Assembly: GCA_963665915.2 (NCBI GenBank)
Contig: CAXXSG010000002.1
Span: forward strand, 372,001 to 436,000
Reading direction: 5' to 3'
Length of the DNA: 64,000 nt
Source: JAFGRU01 sp963665915
GTDB lineage: Bacteria > Desulfobacterota > Desulfuromonadia > Desulfuromonadales > JAAYDE01
Positions 8,092 through 17,200 of this stretch are shown one piece after another. The position numbers and the translations under genes were made by a program. Below the pieces are notes generated by a model. It was not told the DNA's origin and did not search any database. It was given only the letters and a program-made list of their open reading frames with translations. Every line of letters starts with the position of its first letter. Positions within the stretch are counted from its first letter, which is position 1.

Positions 8092-11000
8092 ATGTCCCAG
8101 GAAAATCAAACTTTTGTCCATCTCCATCTGCACACCGAATTCAGTCTCCTCGATGGGGCCATAAAAGTCGACAAGCTGATTGAAAAGGCTCAGGAGTATC
8201 AGGCCCCGGCCCTGACGATCACCGATCACGGCAACATGTTCGGAGCCATCGAATTTTTCATGAAAGTTCGAAAGGCCGGCCTGAAACCGATTCTGGGGTG
8301 CGAAGTTTATGTGGCCCCCGAATCCCGTTTTGACAAGAACAAGGCCCGCAAATCGAAGGAAGCTTCTTTCCATCTCCTTCTTCTTTGCCAGAATCTTACC
8401 GGTTATAAAAATCTCTGTTCCCTGGTTTCTTCCGCCTACCGCGAAGGGTTTTACTATCGTCCCCGGGTGGACTGGGACCTGCTGCGGGAGAAGAATGAGG
8501 GATTGATTGCCCTGACCGCCTGCCTTGGTGGCGAGATCCCGGATCTGATTCTCAACAACAAGCCTGCCCAGGCTCGGCAGCGGGCCACCGAGATGTCCGA
8601 AGTTTTCGATGACAATCGCTTCTTCCTCGAAATTCAGCGCAATTTTTTGCCTGAGCAGGATATCGTCAACAAGGAACTCATCGCTATTTCCCGGGAGCTG
8701 GGTCTGCCTCTAGTGGCCACCAATGACTGCCATTACCTGAATCGCAAGGATGCCTACGCGCACGAGGTTCTGCTTTGCATTCAGACCGGTAAGACCATGG
8801 AAGACCAGGACCGGATGCGTTTCCAGAACGACGAATTTTACTTCAAGTCTCCGGTCGAGATGCGGGAGCTGTTTGCCGACGTTCCCGAGGCTCTGGAAAA
8901 CAGCCTGCGGATCGCCGAACGGTGCAATCTGGAAATACCGGTCGGGACTTACCATTTTCCCCAATACGAGACACCGGAAGATAAGACCCTCGATCAGGTT
9001 CTCGGGGAGAAGGCGCAGCAGGGCCTGGAAGAGCGGCTTGAGGAAATCCGTCGGGTGCGCCCTGATTTTTCTGATGACGACAGGACGGAATATGAGGAGC
9101 GGCTCGCAGAGGAAATCGTTTGTATCACACAGATGGGATTCCCCGGCTATTTCCTGATCGTGGCTGATTTTATCAACTGGGCCAAAGATCACGATATTCC
9201 TGTGGGGCCCGGTCGGGGGAGTGCCGCAGGGAGCCTGGTCGCCTACTCCCTGCGCATTACCGATATCGACCCGATTCGCTATCAGCTCCTTTTCGAGCGT
9301 TTTCTCAACCCTGAACGGGTCAGCATGCCGGATATTGATGTCGATTTCTGCATTCACGGGCGTGAAGATGTCATCCGCTATGTGCAGGAAAAATACGGCA
9401 AAGAGAATGTCGCCCAGATTATTACCTTCGGCACCATGGCGGCGCGGGGGGTTATCCGCGATGTGGGTCGTGCCCTGGACATGCCTTACGGTGAGGTCGA
9501 TCGCATCGCCAAGCTGGTTCCCAGTGTCCTGAATATCCAGTTGGAGAAGGCGCTCAAGCAAGAGCCGCGTCTGCGGGAAATGATCGCCAATGACGCCCGT
9601 GTCAAAAAACTTTTCGATGTTGCTCTGGCCCTGGAAGGGCTGACCCGCCATGCTTCGACTCATGCCGCCGGTGTGGTGGTGACGCCGGCCCCGCTGGAGG
9701 AGTTCCTGCCGCTTTATACCGACCCCAAATCAGGGGCCCAGGTCACTCAGTACCCCATGGGGAATGTTGAAAAGATCGGTCTGGTTAAATTCGATTTTCT
9801 CGGGCTCAAAACCCTCACTGTTATCAGCAACGCGGTTCGCCTGATCCGGGATGGGAAAGCTCCGGACTTTGATCTGCAACTCATTCCCGACGATGATAAG
9901 TCCACCTTTCGCCTCCTTTCGGCCGGTGAAACCACGGGGGTTTTCCAGCTCGAATCCTCGGGGATGAAAGAGCTTCTGGTCAAACTGAAGCCCAACTGCT
10001 TTGAGGATATCATTGCCCTGGTAGCTCTTTATCGGCCCGGTCCTCTCGGTTCGGGCATGGTTGAAGATTTCATTCAGCGCAAGCATGGTCGCAAAAAGAT
10101 CACCTATGAATTCCCGCAACTGGAGTCGGTGCTGAAAGATACCTATGGGGTTATCCTCTACCAGGAACAGGTTATGCTGGTCTCCCAGATCCTGGCCAAT
10201 TACAGCCTCGGAGGGGCGGATATCCTGCGTCGCGCCATGGGCAAGAAAAAACTCGATGTCATGGCTCAGGAGCGGGAAAAGTTCCTGAAAGGGGCAGCGG
10301 AAAACAAGCTTGACCCGAAAAAGGCCAAAACGGTCTTCAATCTGATGGAGAAGTTCGCCGAATACGGCTTCAACAAATCCCATTCGGCGGCCTACGCCCT
10401 GATTGCCTACCAGACCGCTTATCTCAAGGCTCATTATCCGGTGGAATTCATGGCTGCACTTTTGACCGAGGACATGGAGTTTACCGACAAGATCATCAAG
10501 AACATCAGTGAACTGAGGTCCATGGACATTCAAGTTCTGCCCCCGGATATCAACCAGTCGAGCAGCACCTTTACGGTCCATGAAAAGTCCATCCGTTTCG
10601 GCCTGGGAGCGGTCAAAGGGGTCGGCCTCGCGGCTCTGGAATCCATTCTCGAAGCGAGGAGAGAAAATCCGTTTGAGGCGTTGTATGATTTCTGCGAAAG
10701 AGTCGATTCCCGCAAGGTCAACAAAAAGGTGATCGAAGCTTTGATCAAGTGCGGGGCCTTTGACTCCCTCCCTGGGAATCGGGCCCAGGAGTTGGCGGCC
10801 TTGGAGCATGCCATGGAAGTCGGCCAGAGGATTCAGCGGGAAAAAGAGCAGGGGCAGGAATCTCTTTTTGAAACCAGTGAGATCATCTCCAATAATGGTC
10901 ATGGCTATCAGCAGCTCCCCGCTCTGCAGGAATGGCCTGAGAAAACCCGTCTGAGCTTTGAAAAAGAGGCTTTAGGTTTTTACATCACCGGCCATCCCAT

Positions 11001-11571
11001 GGAACGCTATGAAAGCGCGGTCAAGCGTTTTGCCTCCTGTGATGCGGCGGGGCTGGCGGAGCGCCACGACAGGGAAAGTGTCGTGATCTGCGGTATTGTA
11101 GCGGCTATCAAGGAGCTCAACACCAAAAAAGGGGACCGCATGGCCTTTGTCTCGATTGAGGATCTCAGCGGGTTCGTCGAGGTGGTTGTGTTCCCGGAGG
11201 TATACAATGCCGGCTTTGAGGAGTTGCATGGAGAGGAGCCGTTGCTGGTTCGCGGAACTCTCGATGTTGGGGAAGAGAGCCAAAAATTGATTGCTTCAGA
11301 GATTGTAACCCTGGCCGCTTATCAGCAGCGTCAGACGAGCAGGGTTCGTTTCCGGCTTTCGGCGCCAACCATAGACGAGCAGCAATTGAAAAATCTTCAT
11401 GGTATTGTCCGCCAGAATCCCGGGGATTGCGAGGCGATGATTCATGTGGTTATTCCGAATCGAAGCGAAGCGGTGATCAGGCTTCCCAAGGAGCTGAATG
11501 TGGCTGCCTGTGATGCGATATTGAAAGACACTGAAAATCTTTTTGGGTATAATGTGACAACCTTTGAATAA
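8092..11571 (+). CDS. dnaE: DNA polymerase III alpha subunit
   Basis: This is the replicative DNA polymerase catalytic subunit. At 1159 residues it matches E. coli DnaE (1160). The N-terminal PHP domain begins near residue 10 (HLHTEFSLLDGAIKV, TDHGNMFG). The polymerase palm has the GPGRGSAAGSLVAYSL motif and the catalytic PDIDVDF at residues 413-419. The fingers and helix-hairpin-helix region follow (ILRRAMGKKK, FNKSHSAAYALIAYQTAYLK), and the OB fold starts near residue 995 (VVICGIVAAIKELNTKKGD). The gene is complete, with 21 bases to the AccA start. The dnaE-accA adjacency is the common proteobacterial arrangement and implies co-transcription. Confidence 0.98.
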   Translation: MSQENQTFVHLHLHTEFSLLDGAIKVDKLIEKAQEYQAPALTITDHGNMFGAIEFFMKVRKAGLKPILGCEVYVAPESRFDKNKARKSKEASFHLLLLCQNLTGYKNLCSLVSSAYREGFYYRPRVDWDLLREKNEGLIALTACLGGEIPDLILNNKPAQARQRATEMSEVFDDNRFFLEIQRNFLPEQDIVNKELIAISRELGLPLVATNDCHYLNRKDAYAHEVLLCIQTGKTMEDQDRMRFQNDEFYFKSPVEMRELFADVPEALENSLRIAERCNLEIPVGTYHFPQYETPEDKTLDQVLGEKAQQGLEERLEEIRRVRPDFSDDDRTEYEERLAEEIVCITQMGFPGYFLIVADFINWAKDHDIPVGPGRGSAAGSLVAYSLRITDIDPIRYQLLFERFLNPERVSMPDIDVDFCIHGREDVIRYVQEKYGKENVAQIITFGTMAARGVIRDVGRALDMPYGEVDRIAKLVPSVLNIQLEKALKQEPRLREMIANDARVKKLFDVALALEGLTRHASTHAAGVVVTPAPLEEFLPLYTDPKSGAQVTQYPMGNVEKIGLVKFDFLGLKTLTVISNAVRLIRDGKAPDFDLQLIPDDDKSTFRLLSAGETTGVFQLESSGMKELLVKLKPNCFEDIIALVALYRPGPLGSGMVEDFIQRKHGRKKITYEFPQLESVLKDTYGVILYQEQVMLVSQILANYSLGGADILRRAMGKKKLDVMAQEREKFLKGAAENKLDPKKAKTVFNLMEKFAEYGFNKSHSAAYALIAYQTAYLKAHYPVEFMAALLTEDMEFTDKIIKNISELRSMDIQVLPPDINQSSSTFTVHEKSIRFGLGAVKGVGLAALESILEARRENPFEALYDFCERVDSRKVNKKVIEALIKCGAFDSLPGNRAQELAALEHAMEVGQRIQREKEQGQESLFETSEIISNNGHGYQQLPALQEWPEKTRLSFEKEALGFYITGHPMERYESAVKRFASCDAAGLAERHDRESVVICGIVAAIKELNTKKGDRMAFVSIEDLSGFVEVVVFPEVYNAGFEELHGEEPLLVRGTLDVGEESQKLIASEIVTLAAYQQRQTSRVRFRLSAPTIDEQQLKNLHGIVRQNPGDCEAMIHVVIPNRSEAVIRLPKELNVAACDAILKDTENLFGYNVTTFE

Positions 11572-11592
11572 TTCCGGTTGGGGGAGTGCTTT

Positions 11593-12546
11593 ATGCAGCA
11601 TTATTTAGATTTTGAGAAACCTTTGATTGAACTGGAAACCAAGATCCGTGAGCTGAAGCAGTATTCTACCGCGGACACCTCCTTTTCTTCTGAGATTGAA
11701 AAGCTTGAAAAAAAAGCTGCGCGTCTTCACAAGGAAATTTTTTCCAAGCTGTCGCGTTGGCAGCGGACCCAACTGGCCCGCGTTCCCAACCGACCTTTTA
11801 CCCTGGAATACGTGGAATCCGTTTTTACCGACTGGTTTGAAGTTCACGGCGACCGGGTTTTTCGCGACGACCCTGCGATCGTGTGTGGCTTCGCCCGTCT
11901 GGATGGAGAACCTTGTGCTATTATCGGCCATCAGAAGGGGCGGGACACCAAGGAGAAGGTCTATCGCAATTTTGGAATGCCTCACCCCGAAGGCTATCGC
12001 AAGGCCCTGAGGGTCATGAAGATGGCGGAAGAATTTGATTTTCCGATTTTCACCTTTGTGGATACCCCCGGCGCTTTTCCCGGTATCGGCGCGGAGGAAC
12101 GCGGACAGGCCGAGGCCATTGCCCGCAACCTGCGCGAGATGGCGGGCCTGCGGGTGCCGGTGATAACCACCGTAACCGGGGAAGGGGGGTCCGGCGGAGC
12201 GCTGGCGATTGCCGTCGCGAACCGGGTACTGATGATGGAGTATTCAATCTATTCGGTCATTTCCCCTGAAGGATGTGCGGCGATTCTTTGGGGAGACGGA
12301 TCGGTGGCTCCCCAGGCTGCGGAGGCTCTCAAACTGACCGCCCAGGATATTGATTCTCTGGGGGATGTCATTGATGACGTCATCCCGGAGCCGTCCGGCG
12401 GGGCCCATAATGATCCCGAAGCGGCCGCGGCAAGCGTCAAGGAGTATCTGCTCAAGCATCTGAACGAACTCAAGTATCTCTCCCCCGAAGAACTGGTGGA
12501 ACATCGTTATCAGAAGTTCCGGGCTATGACGCGAGTTCAGGAATAA
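11593..12546 (+). CDS. accA: acetyl-CoA carboxylase carboxyltransferase subunit alpha
   Basis: AccA pairs with AccD to move the carboxyl group from biotin to acetyl-CoA, giving malonyl-CoA for fatty acid synthesis. The protein is 317 residues, against 319 in E. coli. Visible features are the N-terminal helical arm (DFEKPLIELETKIRELK), the crotonase-like core with GHQKGRDTKEK, and the oxyanion-hole glycines in TGEGGSGGALAIAV followed by YSVISPEGCAAILW. ATG 11593 is preferred over TTG 11578 because gggggag lies 6 bases upstream and the family begins MQHYLDFE. It is cotranscribed with dnaE. Confidence 0.97.
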   Translation: MQHYLDFEKPLIELETKIRELKQYSTADTSFSSEIEKLEKKAARLHKEIFSKLSRWQRTQLARVPNRPFTLEYVESVFTDWFEVHGDRVFRDDPAIVCGFARLDGEPCAIIGHQKGRDTKEKVYRNFGMPHPEGYRKALRVMKMAEEFDFPIFTFVDTPGAFPGIGAEERGQAEAIARNLREMAGLRVPVITTVTGEGGSGGALAIAVANRVLMMEYSIYSVISPEGCAAILWGDGSVAPQAAEALKLTAQDIDSLGDVIDDVIPEPSGGAHNDPEAAAASVKEYLLKHLNELKYLSPEELVEHRYQKFRAMTRVQE

Positions 12547-12657
12547 GCAGTTAAATAGGTTTAGGTTTCAGGCTGGCGGTAAAAAGCTAAAGATTAAAGC
12601 TATACCTGAAAGTCTTCGGACTTCGGTCTATCAACCTGACTCCAACCGGCAGGAAAA

Positions 12658-13443
12658 TTGAAAAACCTATCAGATATGACCCAGGCCAGTTCCATAAAAA
12701 GATTTTTCGGTGTTCTCTTCGCTGCATTGCTGCTGGCGTCCTGCAGCAGTCCCAACCATGTGATCGATACCCCCGAGTACAGAGGTCTGAAGTATTGGCA
12801 GAAACCTTATGTGGTGCAGGGAAAGCGGTATGATCCGGTTCTGGATTGTCGGGGATATACGGAAAAGGGGTTGGCAAGCTGGTACGGGCGGGATTTCCAT
12901 GGCCGCAAAACCAGCAACGGTGAAACGTATAATATGCATGCCATGACGGCGGCGCACAAGACTCTGCCGCTGGGCATTCACGTTAAAGTGAAAAACCTCC
13001 GCAATGGAAAAGAAGCGGTGGTTCGTCTCAATGACCGCGGCCCCTTTGTCAAGGGGAGGATCATAGACCTGTCCTATTCGGCGGCAAAGAAGGTCGGCAT
13101 CGTCGGTCCCGGCACTGCGCCGGTCAGGATAGAGGTGCTCGGTGTCCCGCAAACCGATTTGAAAAGCCAAAAGGCGGCATATCAGGCCCCCCCTCCCACA
13201 AAAAAGGTCGCAGGTTTTGCTGTTCAGGTCGCTGCCTTTTCCGCTCCCGAAAATGCCCGCTATTTTGTCGGACGGCTGAAACATCAATTCGGCCCGGCCA
13301 GTATCCAAAATGTTGAAGTGGGTGGAAATAGGTTCTATCGGGTTCGTGTCGGTAGCTATCCTTCCCTTGAAGCTGCTGAACAAGCTCGACTCCACATTCA
13401 GCGCAATGGTTTCCCGAATAGTTTTGTCGTGGCATACGATTAG
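12658..13443 (+). CDS. rlpA: RlpA-like septal lytic transglycosylase with SPOR domain (lipoprotein)
   Basis: RlpA cleaves glycan strands lacking stem peptides at the division septum. The protein has a signal peptide with lipobox LLLASC, a double-psi beta-barrel domain (GLASWYGRDFHGRKTSNGE, NDRGPFVKGRIIDLS) containing the catalytic His and Asp, a short linker, and a C-terminal SPOR domain (GFAVQVAAFSAPENARYF to the end) that binds denuded peptidoglycan. TTG 12658 has aggaaaa 5-6 bases upstream; ATG 12676 has no ribosome-binding site but would also give a signal peptide. It follows accA after 111 bases with no clear terminator, as in related genomes. Confidence 0.92.
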   Translation: MKNLSDMTQASSIKRFFGVLFAALLLASCSSPNHVIDTPEYRGLKYWQKPYVVQGKRYDPVLDCRGYTEKGLASWYGRDFHGRKTSNGETYNMHAMTAAHKTLPLGIHVKVKNLRNGKEAVVRLNDRGPFVKGRIIDLSYSAAKKVGIVGPGTAPVRIEVLGVPQTDLKSQKAAYQAPPPTKKVAGFAVQVAAFSAPENARYFVGRLKHQFGPASIQNVEVGGNRFYRVRVGSYPSLEAAEQARLHIQRNGFPNSFVVAYD

Positions 13444-13719
13444 CTCCTCCGGTTCCCCTCTTTCCCTTATTCTTTGGGTGCCGATTGGCATCCAAAGTCG
13501 AATAAACTTTTTAATTGCGCATTATGGCCGAATGCGACCACCCATCTTTGAGTGAAGCCCACCAGATATTTTTGTTGCAAAACCAATTACCAATTTGGAA
13601 AGGATTTTGGGCAGAGGTGTTCCGGATACCAGGGGTTGTGGTTAAGGAGGCTGAAGCACGGTTCTGGAGCTACTCATGAAAAGTGGACAAGCTCTTTCAT
13701 CAGGTTATCATCGCCAATC

Positions 13720-14364
13720 ATGCAGGAACTTCTAGATCAATATCAGACCCTGCTTCAGGGTGTCGACCGCTGGTTTGCTGCTTGTATAGAGCAGGTCGGT
13801 GATGATATCGTCTGTCGGATGGGTTGTTCCGCCTGCTGTCGGGGCCTGTTTGAAATCAGCTTGTTGGATGCGTGGCTTTTGAAGGTCGGTTTTGTCCAAC
13901 TTGATGCAGAAACCAGAGAACAGGTTTTGACCAAAGCCCGGAGTCGCGTCAGCGAACTCCAATCTCTCTGGCCCGAGTTTCAACATCCCTACATCCTCAA
14001 CCGACTTCCCCATGATGACTGGCAAGAAATGCCGGAGGATGACCTGACCCCTTGCCCACTGCTTTCCGACGATGGCCGTTGTCTGGTCTATGCTCATCGT
14101 CCGATGATCTGCCGTTTGCACGGGCTGCCGAACATTGACTGTTCGGGGGAATCCTTTTCAGACGATTGCTGCACTCTCAACTTTACCACCAGTGACCCAT
14201 TACTAATGACTAAGCTACGTCATCCCTTTCGCGAGACTTTCTCCGAAGAGTTTGACCTGCTGGGGAGCTTTGCCGAGCAAATGTTCGGCAGTCGCCAACT
14301 GGAACTCGATACCTTCATCCCCAGTGCCCTGCTGATCGATTTTTCGGATGACACCTGGAAATGA
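13720..14364 (+). CDS. YkgJ-type cysteine-cluster protein (putative metal or Fe-S binding)
   Basis: This roughly 214-residue protein has the CxxxCxxCC arrangement (CRMGCSACCRG) near the N-terminus and a second set of cysteines (TPCPLLSDDGRC, RPMICRLHG), which is the pattern of the YkgJ/UPF0153 cysteine-cluster family thought to bind zinc or an Fe-S cluster. Biochemical function is not established for the family. ATG 13720 is chosen because the conserved part starts there; the frame stays open 56 codons upstream, but that part (starting ATG 13552) is rich in unlikely residues, and no good ribosome-binding site is seen for either start. It is monocistronic by appearance. Confidence 0.75.
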   Translation: MQELLDQYQTLLQGVDRWFAACIEQVGDDIVCRMGCSACCRGLFEISLLDAWLLKVGFVQLDAETREQVLTKARSRVSELQSLWPEFQHPYILNRLPHDDWQEMPEDDLTPCPLLSDDGRCLVYAHRPMICRLHGLPNIDCSGESFSDDCCTLNFTTSDPLLMTKLRHPFRETFSEEFDLLGSFAEQMFGSRQLELDTFIPSALLIDFSDDTWK

Positions 14365-14725
14365 TTCCAACACCCTGATTTGGTTGGAATAAAGCAGAAG
14401 TAGTGACTGTTTTTTGTGGTAGTCAACGTTACAATGGTGTCGTGGGCAGTACGCATCAGGCAGGATCTATCTGGCATTCATATTTGTTACGATCTCCAAA
14501 ACACTGAATGGCTTAACCTTTTTCTATCGGGTTGGGCCTTCTTACATACTGTTTCGGATCAGGTTCTCGGATTATCCAGGGATTTATAAGATCGAGTACA
14601 GTGATGCGCGATCCAGGCGTACTTGCAGTACGTCGAAGAGCAAGGAGCGAGCACACCCTGAGATGGCGTGCAATTGACGGTTGCAGCAGAAGTTTTCATG
14701 AATAATCCGGGCTAGCACGTAACAG
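14365..14725. repeat. intergenic region with a possible dispersed repeat element
   Basis: No gene is visible. The part from about 14606 to 14715 has the look of a mobile intergenic repeat: it contains the small hairpin cgtact-tgc-agtacg (14618-14632) followed by a GC-balanced block (gagcgagcacaccctgag, ggcgtgcaattgacggttgc) unlike its AT-rich surroundings. It lies between two convergent genes. The repeat nature is inferred from composition and from vague similarity to elements seen in related genomes; only a search of the complete genome can confirm it. Confidence 0.35.
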
Positions 14726-15835
14726 TTATTCTGTTTTCAAATATTGCCGTAAAAATTCTTTTTTAAAGGCTTTGAAATCGTTTTTTTCGATCGCCTCGCG
14801 AGTTTCCTGCATCATGGTGTTGTAGAAGTGGACATTGTGAATGGCTCCGAGAATGGAGGAAAGGATTTCATTGGCGTTGTAGAGATGGTGCATGTAGGCG
14901 CGGGTGAAGTTCCGGCAGCAATAGCAGTTGCAGGAGGGGTCCACCGGGAAAAAGTCGCGCCGGAAATTGCGGTTGGTGAGTCGGATCTTGCCGCGCCGGG
15001 TGAACAGGGTGGCGCTACGGGCATAGCGGGTCGGGATGACACAGTCGAACATGTCCATGCCGCGCTCCACCGACTCGAGAATGTCCTCGGGAAGCCCCAC
15101 CCCCATGAGGTAACGAGGTTTTGCCTCGGGGAGGAAAGGTTCCGTGTCATCCACGACCTTTTTCAAAAGCTCCAGCCCTTCGCCGACACTGACGCCGCCG
15201 ATGGCGTATCCGGGAAAGTCCATGGCGGTCAGTTCCCGGGCGCAGCCCTCCCGCAAGTCCTTATAAATGCTTCCCTGCACAATTCCAAAAAGGGACTGTC
15301 CCTCCCTCTTGTGATGCTTGAGACAGATTTCAGCCCAGTGCAGGGTTTTCTGAATCGATCTGGCGGTGTAATCATGCGTGGCTGGAAAGGGGATGCATTC
15401 GTCGAAAGCCATGATGATATCCGCTCCCAGTGCGTTTTGGATGGCCATCGATTCAGCCGGCCCGATAAAAATCTCTTTGCCGGTGACTTCGTTTTTGAAA
15501 AAGACCCCGTCATCGGTGATTTTCTTTTTGGGGATGGAAAAAACCTGGAACCCGCCGCTGTCCGTCAGGATGGAGTTCTGCCAGGCCATGAAGGCGTGGA
15601 GACCGCCCGCTTTTTCCACAAGGTTTTCGCCGGGCTTCAGATGCAGATGGTAGGTGTTTGCAAGCAGGATCCGGGACCCGGTTTCAGCCACCTGCTCGGG
15701 AGTCATGGCTTTCATGGCGGCATGGGTTCCGACCGGCATGAAAACCGGGGTTTCGATGATGCTGTGAGGTGTCCTCAGGCGTCCGCGCCGGGCACGACTG
15801 GAGGAATCCTTATTTATCAGGGTGAATTCGAACAT
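14726..15835 (-). CDS. tgt: tRNA-guanine(34) transglycosylase
   Basis: Tgt exchanges guanine-34 for preQ1 in tRNAs with GUN anticodons, a step of queuosine synthesis. The 369-residue protein carries the substrate loop DSGGFQVFS, the region with the catalytic Asp (DCVIPTRYARSATLFT), GIVQGSIYKDLR, and the zinc site CNCYCCRNFTRAYMHH near the C-terminus. Start ATG 15835 gives MFEFTLINKD, as in the family. The frame extends to an ATG at 15931, adding 32 hydrophobic residues that are not expected for a cytosolic enzyme. Neither start has a strong Shine-Dalgarno sequence. No queuosine-pathway partner is next to it. Confidence 0.96.
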   Translation of the reverse strand: MFEFTLINKDSSSRARRGRLRTPHSIIETPVFMPVGTHAAMKAMTPEQVAETGSRILLANTYHLHLKPGENLVEKAGGLHAFMAWQNSILTDSGGFQVFSIPKKKITDDGVFFKNEVTGKEIFIGPAESMAIQNALGADIIMAFDECIPFPATHDYTARSIQKTLHWAEICLKHHKREGQSLFGIVQGSIYKDLREGCARELTAMDFPGYAIGGVSVGEGLELLKKVVDDTEPFLPEAKPRYLMGVGLPEDILESVERGMDMFDCVIPTRYARSATLFTRRGKIRLTNRNFRRDFFPVDPSCNCYCCRNFTRAYMHHLYNANEILSSILGAIHNVHFYNTMMQETREAIEKNDFKAFKKEFLRQYLKTE

Positions 15836-16515
15836 GGGTGGAGGATAGCAGGAGGCAAAGAAATACCCAAGAAATATTCGAATGAAAAATATGTTTTTGG
15901 TAAGGGTGTCCCTGAGGTTCGTTGCAGCCATGGATGCTGATATTTTCCAGTGTTGCGAAGCTGGGCGTTAAGTCAAGCTGATAAAACAGGCTGCGTCGAA
16001 AAGGGCTGGTATTGGAAAACCGTATTGGCCGTACATAGAGCTGTTTGAAATCTCTTGCTTTTCTCTCTTGAAAAAATAATAATAAAACAGATTATTTTTG
16101 TTAAAAAACGAATAAAAACAATAAATTAAAAAATTAAAAAATATTATCAAAATAAACATGTTGACAAAAATAGAATAGCGTTTTACTTTAAATTAAAGCT
16201 TGAATCTGGATAAAAAAATCATTTTCTCTGCTGCCCAGCCCGGGAGTGGAAACGGCACATTAAAGATTGCTGATTCAGCTTTTTAGTTGTATTCTGTAGC
16301 ATATTCAACCTTCAGGACGGCTGCAAGAAACGCTGACCTTCAAGTTCTCTTATGACCGTCCTTTTTATCCCGGCCCGGTTTTGCTTCGGGAAACTCTCTT
16401 AAGCTTCGCGTTTTAAAAACAGATTTGGCATTGTTTCTTTTTTGTTGCGTGGACTTTTCAGCTTTTATCTTTATTTTTCAATCGTTGATGGAATTCAATA
16501 CAGGAAGAGCTCATC
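15836..16515. other. long AT-rich intergenic region upstream of the sdh/frd operon
   Basis: The 680 bases between divergent tgt and sdhC contain no credible gene. The stretch 16060-16200 is strongly AT-rich and includes the promoter candidate at 16161-16189, which would leave an untranslated leader of about 320 bases. A leader of that length could host a regulatory RNA, but no known riboswitch consensus was recognised. Confidence 0.5.
16161..16189 (+). promoter_or_regulatory. candidate sigma-70 promoter for the sdh/frd operon
   Basis: A perfect -35 TTGACA (16161-16166) is followed after 17 bases by TACTTT (16184-16189), set in AT-rich DNA and pointing at sdhC. The -10 is imperfect (4 of 6). 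No experimental support. Confidence 0.5.
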
Positions 16516-17190
16516 ATGGTTACTAAACTGTTAAAAAATTCGGTTGGGAGGAAGCTGGTCATGGCCCTCACGGGATTTTGCATGGCGGGTTTTATCGTTA
16601 TCCATCTGGTCGGAAATACCAGCATCTTCCTTGGGCCTGAGGCCATCAATCTCTATGCGGCCAAATTGAAAAGTCTGGGTCCGTTGGTCTGGGTCTTCAG
16701 GGGAGGGTTGCTTGCTGTACTGTTGGCTCACGTGATTTTCGGGATCATGTTGACCCTGGAGAACAACCGAGCCACACCGGATGCTTACGCGGTCAAGAAA
16801 CGCCAGGCAACCACCCTTTCTTCAGAGACCATGATTTATTCAGGACTCCTGATTCTGGCCTTTATCGTTTACCACCTTCTTCACTTTACCGTCCGGGTGA
16901 CCAACCCCGATATTTCCCACGGTGTCGATGCTCTCGGAAGGCACGATGTTTTTGCCATGGTGGTCTCCAGCTTTCAGATGATCGTGATTGCCGCTATTTA
17001 TATCGCCGCCATGATCGTACTGTTTCTCCATGTCCGACATGGTATTCACAGCCTCATCCAGACCTTCGGCTTGAATGACGATAAAACGTTGCCCTTGTTC
17101 AAGAGGGCGAGTCTCGGTGTGGCGGCTGTTCTGGCTCTCGGTTATATGTCTATCCCCCTTCTCATTTTTCTGGGAATCGTTAAACTATAG
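16516..17190 (+). CDS. sdhC: succinate dehydrogenase/fumarate reductase cytochrome b subunit
   Basis: This is the membrane anchor of a Geobacter-type FrdCAB/SdhCAB complex, which carries haem b and exchanges electrons with the quinone pool. The 224-residue protein has five hydrophobic segments and histidines placed as haem ligands (FIVIHLVGN around His30, LLAHVIFG, IVYHLLHFTVR, VLFLHVRHGIHS), matching the single-subunit diheme type B anchor of Bacillus and Wolinella. It starts at ATG 16516 with aggaagag 9 bases upstream. It is 10 bases from sdhA and clearly the first gene of the operon. In close relatives the same complex runs in both directions, so the frdC name fits equally well. Confidence 0.93.
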   Translation: MVTKLLKNSVGRKLVMALTGFCMAGFIVIHLVGNTSIFLGPEAINLYAAKLKSLGPLVWVFRGGLLAVLLAHVIFGIMLTLENNRATPDAYAVKKRQATTLSSETMIYSGLLILAFIVYHLLHFTVRVTNPDISHGVDALGRHDVFAMVVSSFQMIVIAAIYIAAMIVLFLHVRHGIHSLIQTFGLNDDKTLPLFKRASLGVAAVLALGYMSIPLLIFLGIVKL

Positions 17191-17200
17191 GAGTTGAATC

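Noticed and set aside
8710..9663. Long minus-strand frame inside dnaE
   Set aside because: Shadow frame opposite a strongly conserved polymerase sequence; similar shadows oppose dnaE, tgt and sdhA.
15968..16159. 63-residue minus-strand frame rich in Phe, Ile and Tyr
   Set aside because: Produced by AT-rich DNA; low-complexity composition and no ribosome-binding site.
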